Below are positions 1 through 8,205 of a DNA stretch of 9,662 nt, in pieces; the stretch's first letter is position 1; each line of letters starts with the position of its first letter. The notes below the pieces were generated by a model. It saw only the letters and a program-made list of their open reading frames with translations, had not been told where the DNA came from and did no database searches. This DNA is from Treponema sp. (lineage in GTDB: Bacteria > Spirochaetota > Spirochaetia > Treponematales > Treponemataceae), in NCBI GenBank assembly GCA_017617145.1, contig JAFZWX010000156.1, forward strand, positions 1-9,662. The letters run 5' to 3'. A program made the position numbers and the translations under genes.

Positions 1-1
1 A

Positions 2-3000
2 CCAAGTTTTGAACATGATAACTGTGGTATTGGTGCAGTTGTTAATATTGACGGAAGCAAAACTCATAAAATTGTTGATAATGCTTTAAGTATTGTAGAA
101 AAGCTTGAACACAGAGCCGGTAAAGATGCCAGCGGAGAAACAGGAGATGGTGTTGGTATTCTTGTCCAGATAAGTCATGATTTTTTTAAAAAAGCAGCAG
201 CAGATCTGGTTGGAAATCTTAATGAACGTGAGTATGGTATCGGGCAGTTTTTCTTTTCTGGTACTGCGGACACTGAAAAATCTCGTTTTGAAAAAGTTGT
301 TGCGGCAGAAGGACTTAAGTTTCTTGGCTGGCGCGAGGTTCCTGTAAATGCTGATGTTCTTGGTAAAAAAGCACGCGACTGTATGCCGCAGATCTGGCAG
401 GCCTTTATTGAAAAACCAAAGGATTGTGAAAAGGGGCTGGATTTTGACAGGAAGCTTTATATACTTCGTAGAGAATTTGAGAACGGGGCGTTGCGGGGTG
501 TCCCCGCTGGAGGGGGTAGTGAGCAACGAAGTGCGAGCGAGGGGGAGACTTCCCCCACTTATATCTGCTCTTTAAGCAGCCGTACGATTGTTTATAAGGG
601 AATGTTTCTGGTTCATGAACTGCGCACCTTCTACAGCGACCTGCAATCTGAAGATTATGCTTCGGCACTTGCGATTGTTCATTCGCGCTTTAGTACAAAC
701 ACACAGCCAAGCTGGAAACGTGCACACCCAAACCGATTTATTGCACACAATGGAGAAATCAATACAATTCGCGGAAATGTTGACCGTATGCTTGCGCGGG
801 AAGAAACTATTGCTTCTACAAAACTTTCTGCCAGCGATCTTAAAAAAGTTTTGCCTGCTGTAGATACAAGCGGTTCCGATTCTGCGATGCTTGATAATAC
901 ACTTGAATTCTTTTTGATGAACGGAGTTCCTCTTCCACTTGCAGTTATGATGTGTATTCCTGAACCTTGGAAGCATGACGACAATATGCCGGTTCATAAA
1001 AAGGATTTTTACCACTACTGGGCTACGATGATGGAAAGCTGGGATGGTCCTGCTGCAATTTTGTTCAGCGATGGAGATCTGCTGGGGGCAACATTGGACC
1101 GCAATGGTCTTCGCCCTAGCCGCTACTATATTACAAAAGACGGCATGCTCATTTTGTCGAGCGAGGTTGGTGTTCTTGATATTCCGGAAGAAAACATTAA
1201 AGTGAAGTCGCGACTACAGCCTGGTCGTATTCTTTTAGTTGATACTGTTCAGAAAAAAATTATAAGCGATGAAGAATGTAAGAATTACTATGCAGGACTT
1301 TATCCTTATGGCGAATGGCTTGATATGAATCTTGTTCATCTTGCCGATCTTAAGATTCCTAATAAAAAGATTCCTGTTCATACTCAGGAAGAACGAAATA
1401 TTTTGTACCGTGCTTTTGGCTGGAACTACGAAGATGTAAACGAAATGATTCTGCCAATGGCGCGCAATGGTGTAGAACCAACTGCAAGTATGGGTGTTGA
1501 TACTCCGCTTGCCGTAATGAGTGAAAAGCATCAGAGCCTGTTCAGTTATTTTAAGCAGCTTTTTGCTCAGGTTACTAACCCGCCGATTGACAGTCTGCGC
1601 GAAAAAATTGTTACAGACACAACAGTTTATGTTGGTAAAGACGGAAACATTTTAGAGCCTGCAGCAAAGAACTGCCGCGTACTCGAAATTAATAATCCGA
1701 TTTTGACAGGAACTGATTTGATTAAAATTGCAGCGTTGAATTCAAACGGACTTAAAGCTAAGACGATTTCTATTTTGTTTGAATCTAATCTTGCGGCAGC
1801 ACTCGACAATCTTTTTGCCCAGATTGACCAGGCTTACTCCGAAGGCTGCAATATCATAATCTTGAGCGACCGTGGAGTAGATAAAACTCATGCTGCTATT
1901 CCTGCAATTCTTGCCGTGTCTGCTGTTGAACAGTATTTAATCCGTACAAAAAAGCGTACTGCTGTTTCCATTATTCTTGAAACTGCAGAAGTACGCGATG
2001 TTCATCAGGCTGCTATGTGTCTTGGTTATGGTGCCCGTGCAATTAACCCTTACCTGGCACACGAAGCAATTGCCGAGCTCATTGACCAGAAGCTTTTGGA
2101 TAAGGATTATCATACAGCAATTGATGATTACAACAAGGCAATTATAAACGGCATTGTAAAGATTGCAGCCAAGATGGGTATTTCTACAATTCAGTCTTAC
2201 CAGTCTGCTCAGATTTTTGAAGCTGTTGGTATTGCAAGTGATGTTGTTGAAAAATATTTTACAAATACAGTCAGCCGCGTTGGAGGTGTTGGCCTTCGCG
2301 AAATTGAAGAAGATGTTCGTTATCATCATAATCAGGGCTTTGATCCTTCCGGTCTTACAGTAAATACACATCTTGATTCGGTTGGTAATCATAAGTTCCG
2401 TCGTGGACCACAGGCAGAAAGCCATCTTTATAACCCTGAAACAATTATTGCTCTGCAGCAGTCAACCCGTAACGGCGACTATGCACGCTTTAAGGAATAT
2501 ACTGCGTTAGTTGACTCTAACGATCATCCTCACACTTTGCGTGCCATGCTTGATTTTGATTTTGCAGCTGGTGGCGGCGAGATTCCGATTGACCAAGTTG
2601 AAAGCGTTGATGAAATTGTAAAACGCTTTAAGACTGGAGCAATGTCTTACGGTTCAATTTCTGAAGAAGCCCACAAGTGTATGGCAGCAGCAATGAATCA
2701 CCTGCACGGAAAATCAAACTCTGGTGAAGGTGGAGAAAAACCGGAGCGCCTTGGCACAGAATACAACAGCGCAATCAAACAGGTTGCAAGCGGACGATTT
2801 GGAGTTACAGAAGAATATCTTCTTAGCGCAAAAGAGATTCAGATTAAGATGGCTCAAGGAGCAAAACCTGGAGAGGGCGGACATCTTCCTGGTAAAAAGG
2901 TTTATCCATGGATTGCAAAGACACGTTATGCAACTCCGGGGGTAGCTTTGATTTCGCCTCCGCCTCATCATGATATTTATTCTATCGAAGACCTTGCACA

Positions 3001-4561
3001 GTTGATTTACGATTTGAAAAATGCAAACCGTGATGCACGTATCAGTGTAAAACTTGTTAGTGAAGCAGGTGTTGGTACAATTGCTGCCGGTGTTGCAAAA
3101 GCCGGTGCTCAGGTTATTTTGATTTCCGGACACGACGGTGGAACTGGTGCGGCTCCAATTTCTTCTATCCACCATGCAGGTTTACCTTGGGAACTTGGTC
3201 TTGCTGAAACTCACCAGACTTTGATTCAGAACGGCTTACGTGGTCGTGTTGTAATTGAAACAGACGGTAAGCTTATGAGCGGCCGTGATGTTGTAATTGC
3301 GGCTTTGCTGGGTGCAGAAGAGTTTGGTTTTGCGACTGCACCGCTAATTGCTATGGGCTGTTCTATGATGCGTGTATGCCAGCTTGATACCTGTCCGTTT
3401 GGTGTTGCAACCCAGAATGAAAAACTTCGTGCTAAGTTCCCTGGAAAGCCTGAATATGTAGAAAATTTTATGAAGTTTATTGCTCAGGAAATGCGAGAGA
3501 TTATGGCAAAGTTTGGAATCCGCACTGTAGAAGAACTTTGCGGCCGTACCGATTTGCTTAAGCTTAAGGATAAGCTGGGATTCAAGAGGGCTGGGCTTGT
3601 TGATATGAGCAGAGTGCTTGCTGCCGACGCTGAAAACAATTGGAAATCGGACCGCTCTCTGTTTGATTTCAAATTGGAAAAAACAGTTGATCTTACAAAA
3701 CTGGTTCCGGAATTTGAAAAGAATCATCGGGAGGCCCTTCGACAAAGCGCAGGGACCGCGGTTGCTATCCAATCCATCGACCGCACAGTTGGTACAATTC
3801 TTGGAAGCGAAATACAGAAAAAATACGGCAACACGCTTGCCGATGATACTTTCTGCGTAAACTTTGCAGGAGGAGCTGGTCAAAGTTTTGGTGCATTTAT
3901 TCCAAAGGGACTTACACTGCGACTCACAGGAGACGCAAACGATGCTTTTGGTAAAGGCCTTAGTGGCGGAAAGCTTGTAATTAAAAAGCCGGCTGATTTT
4001 GATGGCGACGCAGCTTCAAATATCATCGTTGGAAACGTAGCACTTTTTGGAGCTACCAGCGGTACAGCCTTTATAAACGGCGTTGCAGGTGAACGATTCT
4101 GTGTTCGTAACTCTGGTGCAACAGTTGTTGCCGAAGGTTGCGGAGATCACGGACTTGAATATATGACAGGTGGAACTGCTGTAATTCTTGGCGCCACAGG
4201 TAAAAATCTTTGTGCCGGAATGAGTGGCGGTGTAGCTTACGTGCTTGATGAAAATCACGACCTTTACAAACGTCTGAACCACGAGCTTGTAAAAATGTAT
4301 TCACTTGATGATGAAACGACAACGCTGCGCGATGCGGAGGACGAAGCTCTCTTGCATTCACTCATCCAGCAGCATGTAGACGAAACAGGCAGCCAGCGCG
4401 GTAAAGAAATTCTTGCAGACTGGCCGCACTACAAAACCTGCTTTAAGAAAATCATCCCTAATGACTACTTAAAGATTATTACAGAAATATATGCGGAAGA
4501 AGCCGCCGGTAAAGAATACGATGAAGCCGTATTAAATGCATTTAGAAAGTGTACAGCATAA
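2..4561 (+). CDS. gltB: Glutamate synthase (GOGAT) large/alpha subunit, 5' partial
   Basis: Makes two glutamates from glutamine and 2-oxoglutarate, with electrons supplied by GltD; cytoplasmic. The frame is open from base 2 to the TAA at 4559-4561 (1519 residues), so the gene runs off the left edge, probably by only a few codons, because the N-terminal nucleophile Cys of the glutaminase domain is residue 8 (HDNCGIG, codon 23-25). Numbering is from the first full codon. Glutaminase domain: about 8-400, with HSRFSTNT at 227 and IAHNGEIN at 247. FMN/synthase domain: GAMSYGSIS at 879, ISGHDGGTGAAP at 1041, and the 3Fe-4S cysteines C1120-x5-C1126-x4-C1131. A C-terminal GXGXG beta-helix follows at about 1270-1480. 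Residues 161-186, between REFE and YICSLSSRTIVYKGM, are foreign to the family and coincide with a DNA repeat. The reading frame is otherwise intact, so the protein is probably functional. First gene seen of a gltB-gltD-purF operon. Confidence 0.96.
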   Translation, partial: PSFEHDNCGIGAVVNIDGSKTHKIVDNALSIVEKLEHRAGKDASGETGDGVGILVQISHDFFKKAAADLVGNLNEREYGIGQFFFSGTADTEKSRFEKVVAAEGLKFLGWREVPVNADVLGKKARDCMPQIWQAFIEKPKDCEKGLDFDRKLYILRREFENGALRGVPAGGGSEQRSASEGETSPTYICSLSSRTIVYKGMFLVHELRTFYSDLQSEDYASALAIVHSRFSTNTQPSWKRAHPNRFIAHNGEINTIRGNVDRMLAREETIASTKLSASDLKKVLPAVDTSGSDSAMLDNTLEFFLMNGVPLPLAVMMCIPEPWKHDDNMPVHKKDFYHYWATMMESWDGPAAILFSDGDLLGATLDRNGLRPSRYYITKDGMLILSSEVGVLDIPEENIKVKSRLQPGRILLVDTVQKKIISDEECKNYYAGLYPYGEWLDMNLVHLADLKIPNKKIPVHTQEERNILYRAFGWNYEDVNEMILPMARNGVEPTASMGVDTPLAVMSEKHQSLFSYFKQLFAQVTNPPIDSLREKIVTDTTVYVGKDGNILEPAAKNCRVLEINNPILTGTDLIKIAALNSNGLKAKTISILFESNLAAALDNLFAQIDQAYSEGCNIIILSDRGVDKTHAAIPAILAVSAVEQYLIRTKKRTAVSIILETAEVRDVHQAAMCLGYGARAINPYLAHEAIAELIDQKLLDKDYHTAIDDYNKAIINGIVKIAAKMGISTIQSYQSAQIFEAVGIASDVVEKYFTNTVSRVGGVGLREIEEDVRYHHNQGFDPSGLTVNTHLDSVGNHKFRRGPQAESHLYNPETIIALQQSTRNGDYARFKEYTALVDSNDHPHTLRAMLDFDFAAGGGEIPIDQVESVDEIVKRFKTGAMSYGSISEEAHKCMAAAMNHLHGKSNSGEGGEKPERLGTEYNSAIKQVASGRFGVTEEYLLSAKEIQIKMAQGAKPGEGGHLPGKKVYPWIAKTRYATPGVALISPPPHHDIYSIEDLAQLIYDLKNANRDARISVKLVSEAGVGTIAAGVAKAGAQVILISGHDGGTGAAPISSIHHAGLPWELGLAETHQTLIQNGLRGRVVIETDGKLMSGRDVVIAALLGAEEFGFATAPLIAMGCSMMRVCQLDTCPFGVATQNEKLRAKFPGKPEYVENFMKFIAQEMREIMAKFGIRTVEELCGRTDLLKLKDKLGFKRAGLVDMSRVLAADAENNWKSDRSLFDFKLEKTVDLTKLVPEFEKNHREALRQSAGTAVAIQSIDRTVGTILGSEIQKKYGNTLADDTFCVNFAGGAGQSFGAFIPKGLTLRLTGDANDAFGKGLSGGKLVIKKPADFDGDAASNIIVGNVALFGATSGTAFINGVAGERFCVRNSGATVVAEGCGDHGLEYMTGGTAVILGATGKNLCAGMSGGVAYVLDENHDLYKRLNHELVKMYSLDDETTTLRDAEDEALLHSLIQQHVDETGSQRGKEILADWPHYKTCFKKIIPNDYLKIITEIYAEEAAGKEYDEAVLNAFRKCTA
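485..556 (+). repeat. Palindromic repeat inserted in frame in gltB (copy A)
   Basis: GC-rich segment of about 72 nt (24 codons) inside the glutaminase domain of gltB. It matches, in inverted orientation, the segment at about 9394-9472. The best core is 513-556 against 9396-9439 reversed: 39 of 44 bases identical, and all five differences are transitions. It has two hairpins: 493-498 with 502-507 (6 bp, loop TGT) and 541-546 with 551-556 (6 bp, loop GACT). It is translated as a Gly/Ser/Glu-rich stretch including RGVPAGGGSEQRSASEGE, with no counterpart in GltB proteins I recall, where this loop is only a few residues long. The exact ends are uncertain by a few bases. A mobile, RPE-like element is inferred from the two copies and the structure; no target duplication is evident. 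Confidence 0.85.
3733..3757 (+). repeat. Short hairpin repeat-like segment within gltB
   Basis: A 25-nt stretch with short inverted ends: CCCT at 3735-3738 pairs with AGGG at 3751-3754, flanked by GG/CC with one bulged A. It differs by about two edits from a motif I recall as dispersed in several bacterial genomes (CCCTTCGACAAGCTCAGGG). It codes for ALRQSAGT in the linker before the C-terminal GXGXG domain, and includes CGA and GGG codons that are less common in the rest of the gene. There is no second copy in this window, so a repeat origin rests on memory of the motif. It may be ordinary coding sequence. Confidence 0.35.
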
Positions 4562-4579
4562 AAACAGGAGGAACAAATT

Positions 4580-6109
4580 ATGGCAAAACCAACAGGATTT
4601 TTAGATTACGAACGAATTGAAAATGGTAATGTTCCTCCTTTGGAACGCATAAAGAGCTTTAAGGAATTTCATCCCAAGCTTGATGAAAAAGCCAGACGCG
4701 AACAGGCTGCACGTTGTATGAACTGCGGTGTTCCAATGTGCCAGAGTGCCATCAAGCTTAACGGCATGGTAACAGGTTGTCCGCTCCACAATTATATTCC
4801 GGAATGGAACGATGCCCTTTACAATGGTCAGTTTGATATGGCAGCCTGGAGACTTTTAAAAACTTCAAGCTTCCCGGAATTTACCGGACGTGTATGCCCT
4901 GCCCTTTGCGAAAAAGCCTGTAACTGCGGAAGTCCTACAGTTGCTGAAGGTGCCGTTACAGTTCACGACAACGAGCTTTATATTATAGAAAAAGCTTTTG
5001 AAACCGGTTACATGAAGCCCCAGATTCCACAAAAACGCAGTGGAAAAAAGGTTGCTGTAATTGGTTCTGGTCCTAGCGGGCTTGCAGTTGCCGACTGGCT
5101 CAACCGTCGCGGACACTCTGTTACAGTTTACGAGCGTGAAGACAAAGCCGGCGGACTATTGATGTACGGTATTCCAAACATGAAGCTCGATAAAAAAATT
5201 GTTGACCGTCGTATAAAGCTCATGCAGGACGAAGGCGTAAAATTTATTTTCAATGCCGATGTTGGTCATGAATATGCTGCCGAAAAAATCCTTAATGATT
5301 ATGATGCCATTGCTCTTTGCTGCGGTGCGAAAAAAGCACGAACGCTTAATGCAGAAGGAATAAATACAAACGGCGTAATGTTTGCAGTAGATTTCTTAAA
5401 GGCTGTTACAAAAACTGTTATTGCAACAAATGAAGCACTTGAAAGCCTTGGAGTTCAGACAACAAATGAACAGATTTCTTCAAGTCTTAAAGAAAAATAT
5501 GGAATTGAAGTTGAAGGAAAAGACGTTGTAATTGTTGGTGGTGGTGACACAGGAAATGACTGTACAGGCTCTGCAATCCGTCTTGGCTGCAAATCTGTTA
5601 CACAAATAGAAATGATGCCCTGCCCCCCTGTAGAACGCGCTGCAAATAATCCATGGCCCGAATGGCCTAAGGTACTTAAAGTAGATTATGGTGCCGAAGA
5701 AAGCCTTGCAAAATTCGGGAACGATCCTCGTGTTTATGAAACAACAGTAAAAGAAGTAATCAGCCATGACGGTCGGATTACTGCAATTCGTACAGTAGAA
5801 GTCGAATTCAAAACAATAGACGTAAAACGTCAGCTTGTTGAACGTGCAGGAACAGAAAAAACTTTATCGTGTGATCTTCTTCTTATTGCGGCAGGCTTTA
5901 TAGGTTGTGAAGAATATACTGCAAATGCATTTAATGTAGAGCTTGGACCAAGGGGTACTGTTGCAGCAAACACTTATGCCACCAGCAAATCAAAAATCTT
6001 TACAGCGGGTGACATGCACCGCGGACAGTCGCTTGTAGTTTGGGCCATTGCCGAAGGTCGTGAGTGTGCCCGGGAAATTGACAAGTTTTTAATAGATGAG
6101 GCACAGTAA
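4580..6109 (+). CDS. gltD: Glutamate synthase small/beta subunit (NADPH oxidoreductase)
   Basis: Oxidises NAD(P)H and passes electrons through FAD and 4Fe-4S clusters to the GltB flavin. 509 residues, a slightly long but normal length for the family. The N-terminal ferredoxin-like domain carries cysteines at 46, 49, 54 and 67 (CMNCGVPMC, then GCPLHNYIP) and 106, 110, 114 and 116 (VCPALCEKACNC). The 10-odd residues between C54 and C67 are common in non-proteobacterial GltD. The FAD-binding Rossmann motif is AVIGSGPSGLAVADWL at about 159. The NADPH-binding motif is VVIVGGGDTGNDC at about 316. The C-terminal flavin motif is IFTAGDMHRGQSLVVWAI. The start follows a perfect AGGAGG SD (4566-4571) by 8 nt, 18 nt after the gltB stop, so the two subunits are co-transcribed. 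No truncation or frameshift is seen. Confidence 0.97.
   Translation: MAKPTGFLDYERIENGNVPPLERIKSFKEFHPKLDEKARREQAARCMNCGVPMCQSAIKLNGMVTGCPLHNYIPEWNDALYNGQFDMAAWRLLKTSSFPEFTGRVCPALCEKACNCGSPTVAEGAVTVHDNELYIIEKAFETGYMKPQIPQKRSGKKVAVIGSGPSGLAVADWLNRRGHSVTVYEREDKAGGLLMYGIPNMKLDKKIVDRRIKLMQDEGVKFIFNADVGHEYAAEKILNDYDAIALCCGAKKARTLNAEGINTNGVMFAVDFLKAVTKTVIATNEALESLGVQTTNEQISSSLKEKYGIEVEGKDVVIVGGGDTGNDCTGSAIRLGCKSVTQIEMMPCPPVERAANNPWPEWPKVLKVDYGAEESLAKFGNDPRVYETTVKEVISHDGRITAIRTVEVEFKTIDVKRQLVERAGTEKTLSCDLLLIAAGFIGCEEYTANAFNVELGPRGTVAANTYATSKSKIFTAGDMHRGQSLVVWAIAEGRECAREIDKFLIDEAQ
6098..6101 (+). promoter_or_regulatory. Ribosome binding site that fixes the purF start
   Basis: GAGG lies inside the last codons of gltD, 9 nt before ATG 6111. 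The earlier in-frame ATG at 6096 overlaps this site and has only a T/A-rich stretch upstream with no SD. Placing the site inside gltD suggests that translation of purF is coupled to gltD. Confidence 0.7.
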
Positions 6110-6110
6110 A

Positions 6111-7511
6111 ATGTGTGAAGATAAGTTTCACGATGAATGTGGCGTTGTTGGAATTTTTGGGGCACAGAATGCTGCAGGGCTAACTTATTATTCTCTAACT
6201 TCTTTGCAGCATCGTGGTCAGGAAAGTGCCGGTATTGCTGTTAGCGACGGAACTAAAATCAAGTTGCATAAGAGCATGGGGCTTGTTAGTGATGTTTTTG
6301 AGCAGGGACATTTTGAAAAGCTTGATGGAAGCATTGCTGTAGGACATGTGCGCTATGCAACAGCAGGCGGTCGTACAATTGAAAACGCACAGCCTTTTAT
6401 GAACTCCTTCAAAAATGGTTCTATTGCACTTGCACACAACGGTCAGCTTGTGAATCATACAACAATGCGAGAAATGCTTGAAGATTACGGAAGTACTTTT
6501 TCGAGCACCAGCGACAGTGAAGTCATCTTAAAACTGATTGTCCGTAAGTATATAGAAAACGGCGGTCATCTTGGTACTACAGATTCAAACGAAGCAGAAA
6601 ACCAGAGAAGATTTATTGAGGCCGTTAAACAAACTGTGCTACAAATTAAAGGATCTTTTGCTCTGACTATAATGACTGAAAATCTTTTAATTGGAGTGCG
6701 GGATCCGAATGGTATACGTCCTCTGTGTATTGGCACAATGCCGTGTGACAATTATATTCTTTCTTCAGAGTCCTGTGCCATAGATGCTGTAAATGGCCAA
6801 TTCTTAAGGGATGTCGAACCTGGAGAAATGGTTGTTATAAACAGGGATGGACTTCGTTCTATAAAATATATCCGTGAAAAAAAGAAAACCTGCATTTTTG
6901 AATATGTTTATTTTGCGCGCCCCGACTCTGTGATTGACGGAATTTCGGTTCAGGAGGCCCGCTACAAAATGGGCGAAGTTCTGGCTCAAGAATCTCCTGT
7001 CGATGCAGACATTGTTATTGGTGTTCCAGACAGCGGACTTGGAGCAGCCATGGGGTACGCCAGAGCCAGCGGTGTTCCTTACGGAATGGGAATTATCAAG
7101 AATAAATATATAGGCCGAACTTTTATAGCCCCGACACAATCAGAACGTGAAAACATGGTTTTTGTAAAACTCAACGCAATCCGCAGCGACCTTGAAGGAA
7201 AGCGCGTCATTGTCATAGATGATTCAATTGTTCGTGGAACTACCAGCCGTCGCCTTGTTCAGATTTTAAGACGGGCAGGAGCACGCGAGGTTCATTTCAG
7301 AGTTTCGTCGCCACCGGTAAAGTTCCCGTGCCACCTTGGAATAGACACTCCAAGCAAAAACGAACTTATTTCAAGCACACATGAACTTGAAGCAATCCGT
7401 AAAGAAATTGGCGCCGACTCCCTTGCATTCATTTCGCTTGAAGGAATGATTCGTGCACTTGGCGAAGATGCTTTTTGCAAGGGCTGCTTCAACGGCGAAT
7501 ATCCAGTATAA
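6111..7511 (+). CDS. purF: Amidophosphoribosyltransferase (glutamine PRPP amidotransferase)
   Basis: First committed step of purine synthesis: PRPP plus glutamine gives 5-phosphoribosylamine. 466 residues. Nine residues precede Cys10 (DECGVVGIFG), the predicted catalytic N-terminal Cys, so this is a form with a cleaved propeptide, as in Bacillus. Glutaminase domain: LQHRGQESAG at 32, VGHVRYATAG at 78, LAHNGQLVNH at 107. Phosphoribosyltransferase domain: PRPP loop VIVIDDSIVRGTTSRR at about 366, with D370/D371. C261, C407, C456 and C459 (CKGC) match the four ligands of the structural 4Fe-4S cluster of the Bacillus-type enzyme, which implies oxygen sensitivity. The ATG lies 1 nt after the gltD stop. 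I chose it over the ATG at 6096 because of the GAGG SD. Linking purF to gltBD ties a glutamine consumer to glutamate synthase expression. Confidence 0.96.
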   Translation: MCEDKFHDECGVVGIFGAQNAAGLTYYSLTSLQHRGQESAGIAVSDGTKIKLHKSMGLVSDVFEQGHFEKLDGSIAVGHVRYATAGGRTIENAQPFMNSFKNGSIALAHNGQLVNHTTMREMLEDYGSTFSSTSDSEVILKLIVRKYIENGGHLGTTDSNEAENQRRFIEAVKQTVLQIKGSFALTIMTENLLIGVRDPNGIRPLCIGTMPCDNYILSSESCAIDAVNGQFLRDVEPGEMVVINRDGLRSIKYIREKKKTCIFEYVYFARPDSVIDGISVQEARYKMGEVLAQESPVDADIVIGVPDSGLGAAMGYARASGVPYGMGIIKNKYIGRTFIAPTQSERENMVFVKLNAIRSDLEGKRVIVIDDSIVRGTTSRRLVQILRRAGAREVHFRVSSPPVKFPCHLGIDTPSKNELISSTHELEAIRKEIGADSLAFISLEGMIRALGEDAFCKGCFNGEYPV

Positions 7512-7623
7512 ACTTCGGCAGGAAATATTTACTCAAAAAATCAAATTCATGTTAGAATAATATTGTATTCTCATAGTTGTAAGAAAGTGTGGCGCTGTTC
7601 CCAAAAATTACGGGTTCTAAAAC
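7512..7623. other. Convergent intergenic region purF / ANTAR gene
   Basis: A 112-nt A+T-rich gap where two operons meet tail to tail. The only clear symmetry is AGAATA (7554-7559) with TATTCT (7566-7571) around a 6-nt ATATTG loop. This is weak, G+C-poor and not followed by a T-run on either strand, so no intrinsic terminator can be called with confidence. No small ORF or promoter is convincing here. Confidence 0.4.
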
Positions 7624-8190
7624 CTACCCATACGTCCTGATAATCTTTTCTGCCACAGCAGTTTTTTTGAGTCCACCATCCATGGCTTCTTTTTCTATGT
7701 AGCGGTGGGCTTCCTGCTCGGTCATGCTCAGGTATTGCATAAGAAGCATTTTTGCGCGATTGACTTGTTTAATTTCTTCCATTTTTACTTTGAGTTTGGT
7801 GGTCTGGCTTGAAAGAACCTGGACCTTGTACTGCACGGCAATGGCTGCTTTTATCATGTTGTAAAAATAAAACTGGTCAAACGGATTTGTAATTGCAATA
7901 ATTCCATAACCTTCGACGCGATAACTTACTTCTTCAAAAAGGGAAGGCGGTGTTAACAACAAAATTGTACTGAGTCCCTCGGAGGCATCTGTTGCAAAAT
8001 CTACACCCTCCCCTTCGGCGTAATCGACCAGGATTATGTTGTAGCTGCGTTCTGCTACACGACGGCGTGCTTCGTTAAAGTCGCTTAAAACTTCAGTTTC
8101 AAAAAGCGGCGGTACAAGCATAACGCTGATGGATTGAGAAAGCTTTGAATCTTTGGAAACAACTAAAACGCTATGAGTGTCTTCTGTCAT
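7624..8190 (-). CDS. ANTAR-domain antitermination regulator with degenerate receiver
   Basis: Probable RNA-binding transcription antiterminator for nitrogen genes. 188 residues: receiver-like domain at about 6-118, coiled-coil linker at about 119-142 and ANTAR domain at about 135-188 (EIKQVNRAKMLLMQYLSMTE, then EQEAHRYIEKEAMD). In the receiver, D56 (ILVDY) and T80 sit at the usual phosphorylation-site and Thr positions. The usual acidic pair after beta-1 is S12-K13, and the beta-5 Lys-Pro is N102-P103, so normal phosphorylation is unlikely. It begins 15 nt after the glnA stop with only a weak GGA SD (8 nt spacing), suggesting one transcript and translational coupling with glnA. Family knowledge: the ANTAR protein NitR/GlnR encoded next to glnA in Clostridium saccharobutylicum P262 has been linked to nitrogen control of glnA and glt genes. 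A similar role here is inferred. The gene name is left open. Confidence 0.9.
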   Translation of the reverse strand: MTEDTHSVLVVSKDSKLSQSISVMLVPPLFETEVLSDFNEARRRVAERSYNIILVDYAEGEGVDFATDASEGLSTILLLTPPSLFEEVSYRVEGYGIIAITNPFDQFYFYNMIKAAIAVQYKVQVLSSQTTKLKVKMEEIKQVNRAKMLLMQYLSMTEQEAHRYIEKEAMDGGLKKTAVAEKIIRTYG

Positions 8191-8205
8191 CTTCTAAATC
8201 CAGTC

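Noticed and set aside
3344..3883. Long antisense open frame opposite gltB (and similar ones over gltD, purF and glnA)
   Set aside because: The sense strand encodes highly conserved enzyme motifs throughout. The antisense proteins have no recognisable domain or start signals.
383..4561. Start of gltB at ATG 383
   Set aside because: The same frame is open from base 2 and encodes the N-terminal glutaminase residues including the nucleophile Cys at 23-25, so the gene starts before the window.
6096..6110. Upstream in-frame ATG of purF
   Set aside because: It has no SD and overlaps the GAGG that serves ATG 6111. The shorter protein still has a sensible 9-residue propeptide.
7554..7571. AGAATA/TATTCT inverted repeat as a terminator for purF or the ANTAR gene
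   Set aside because: The stem is 6 bp and almost all A-T, with no T-run on either side, so it is too weak to call.
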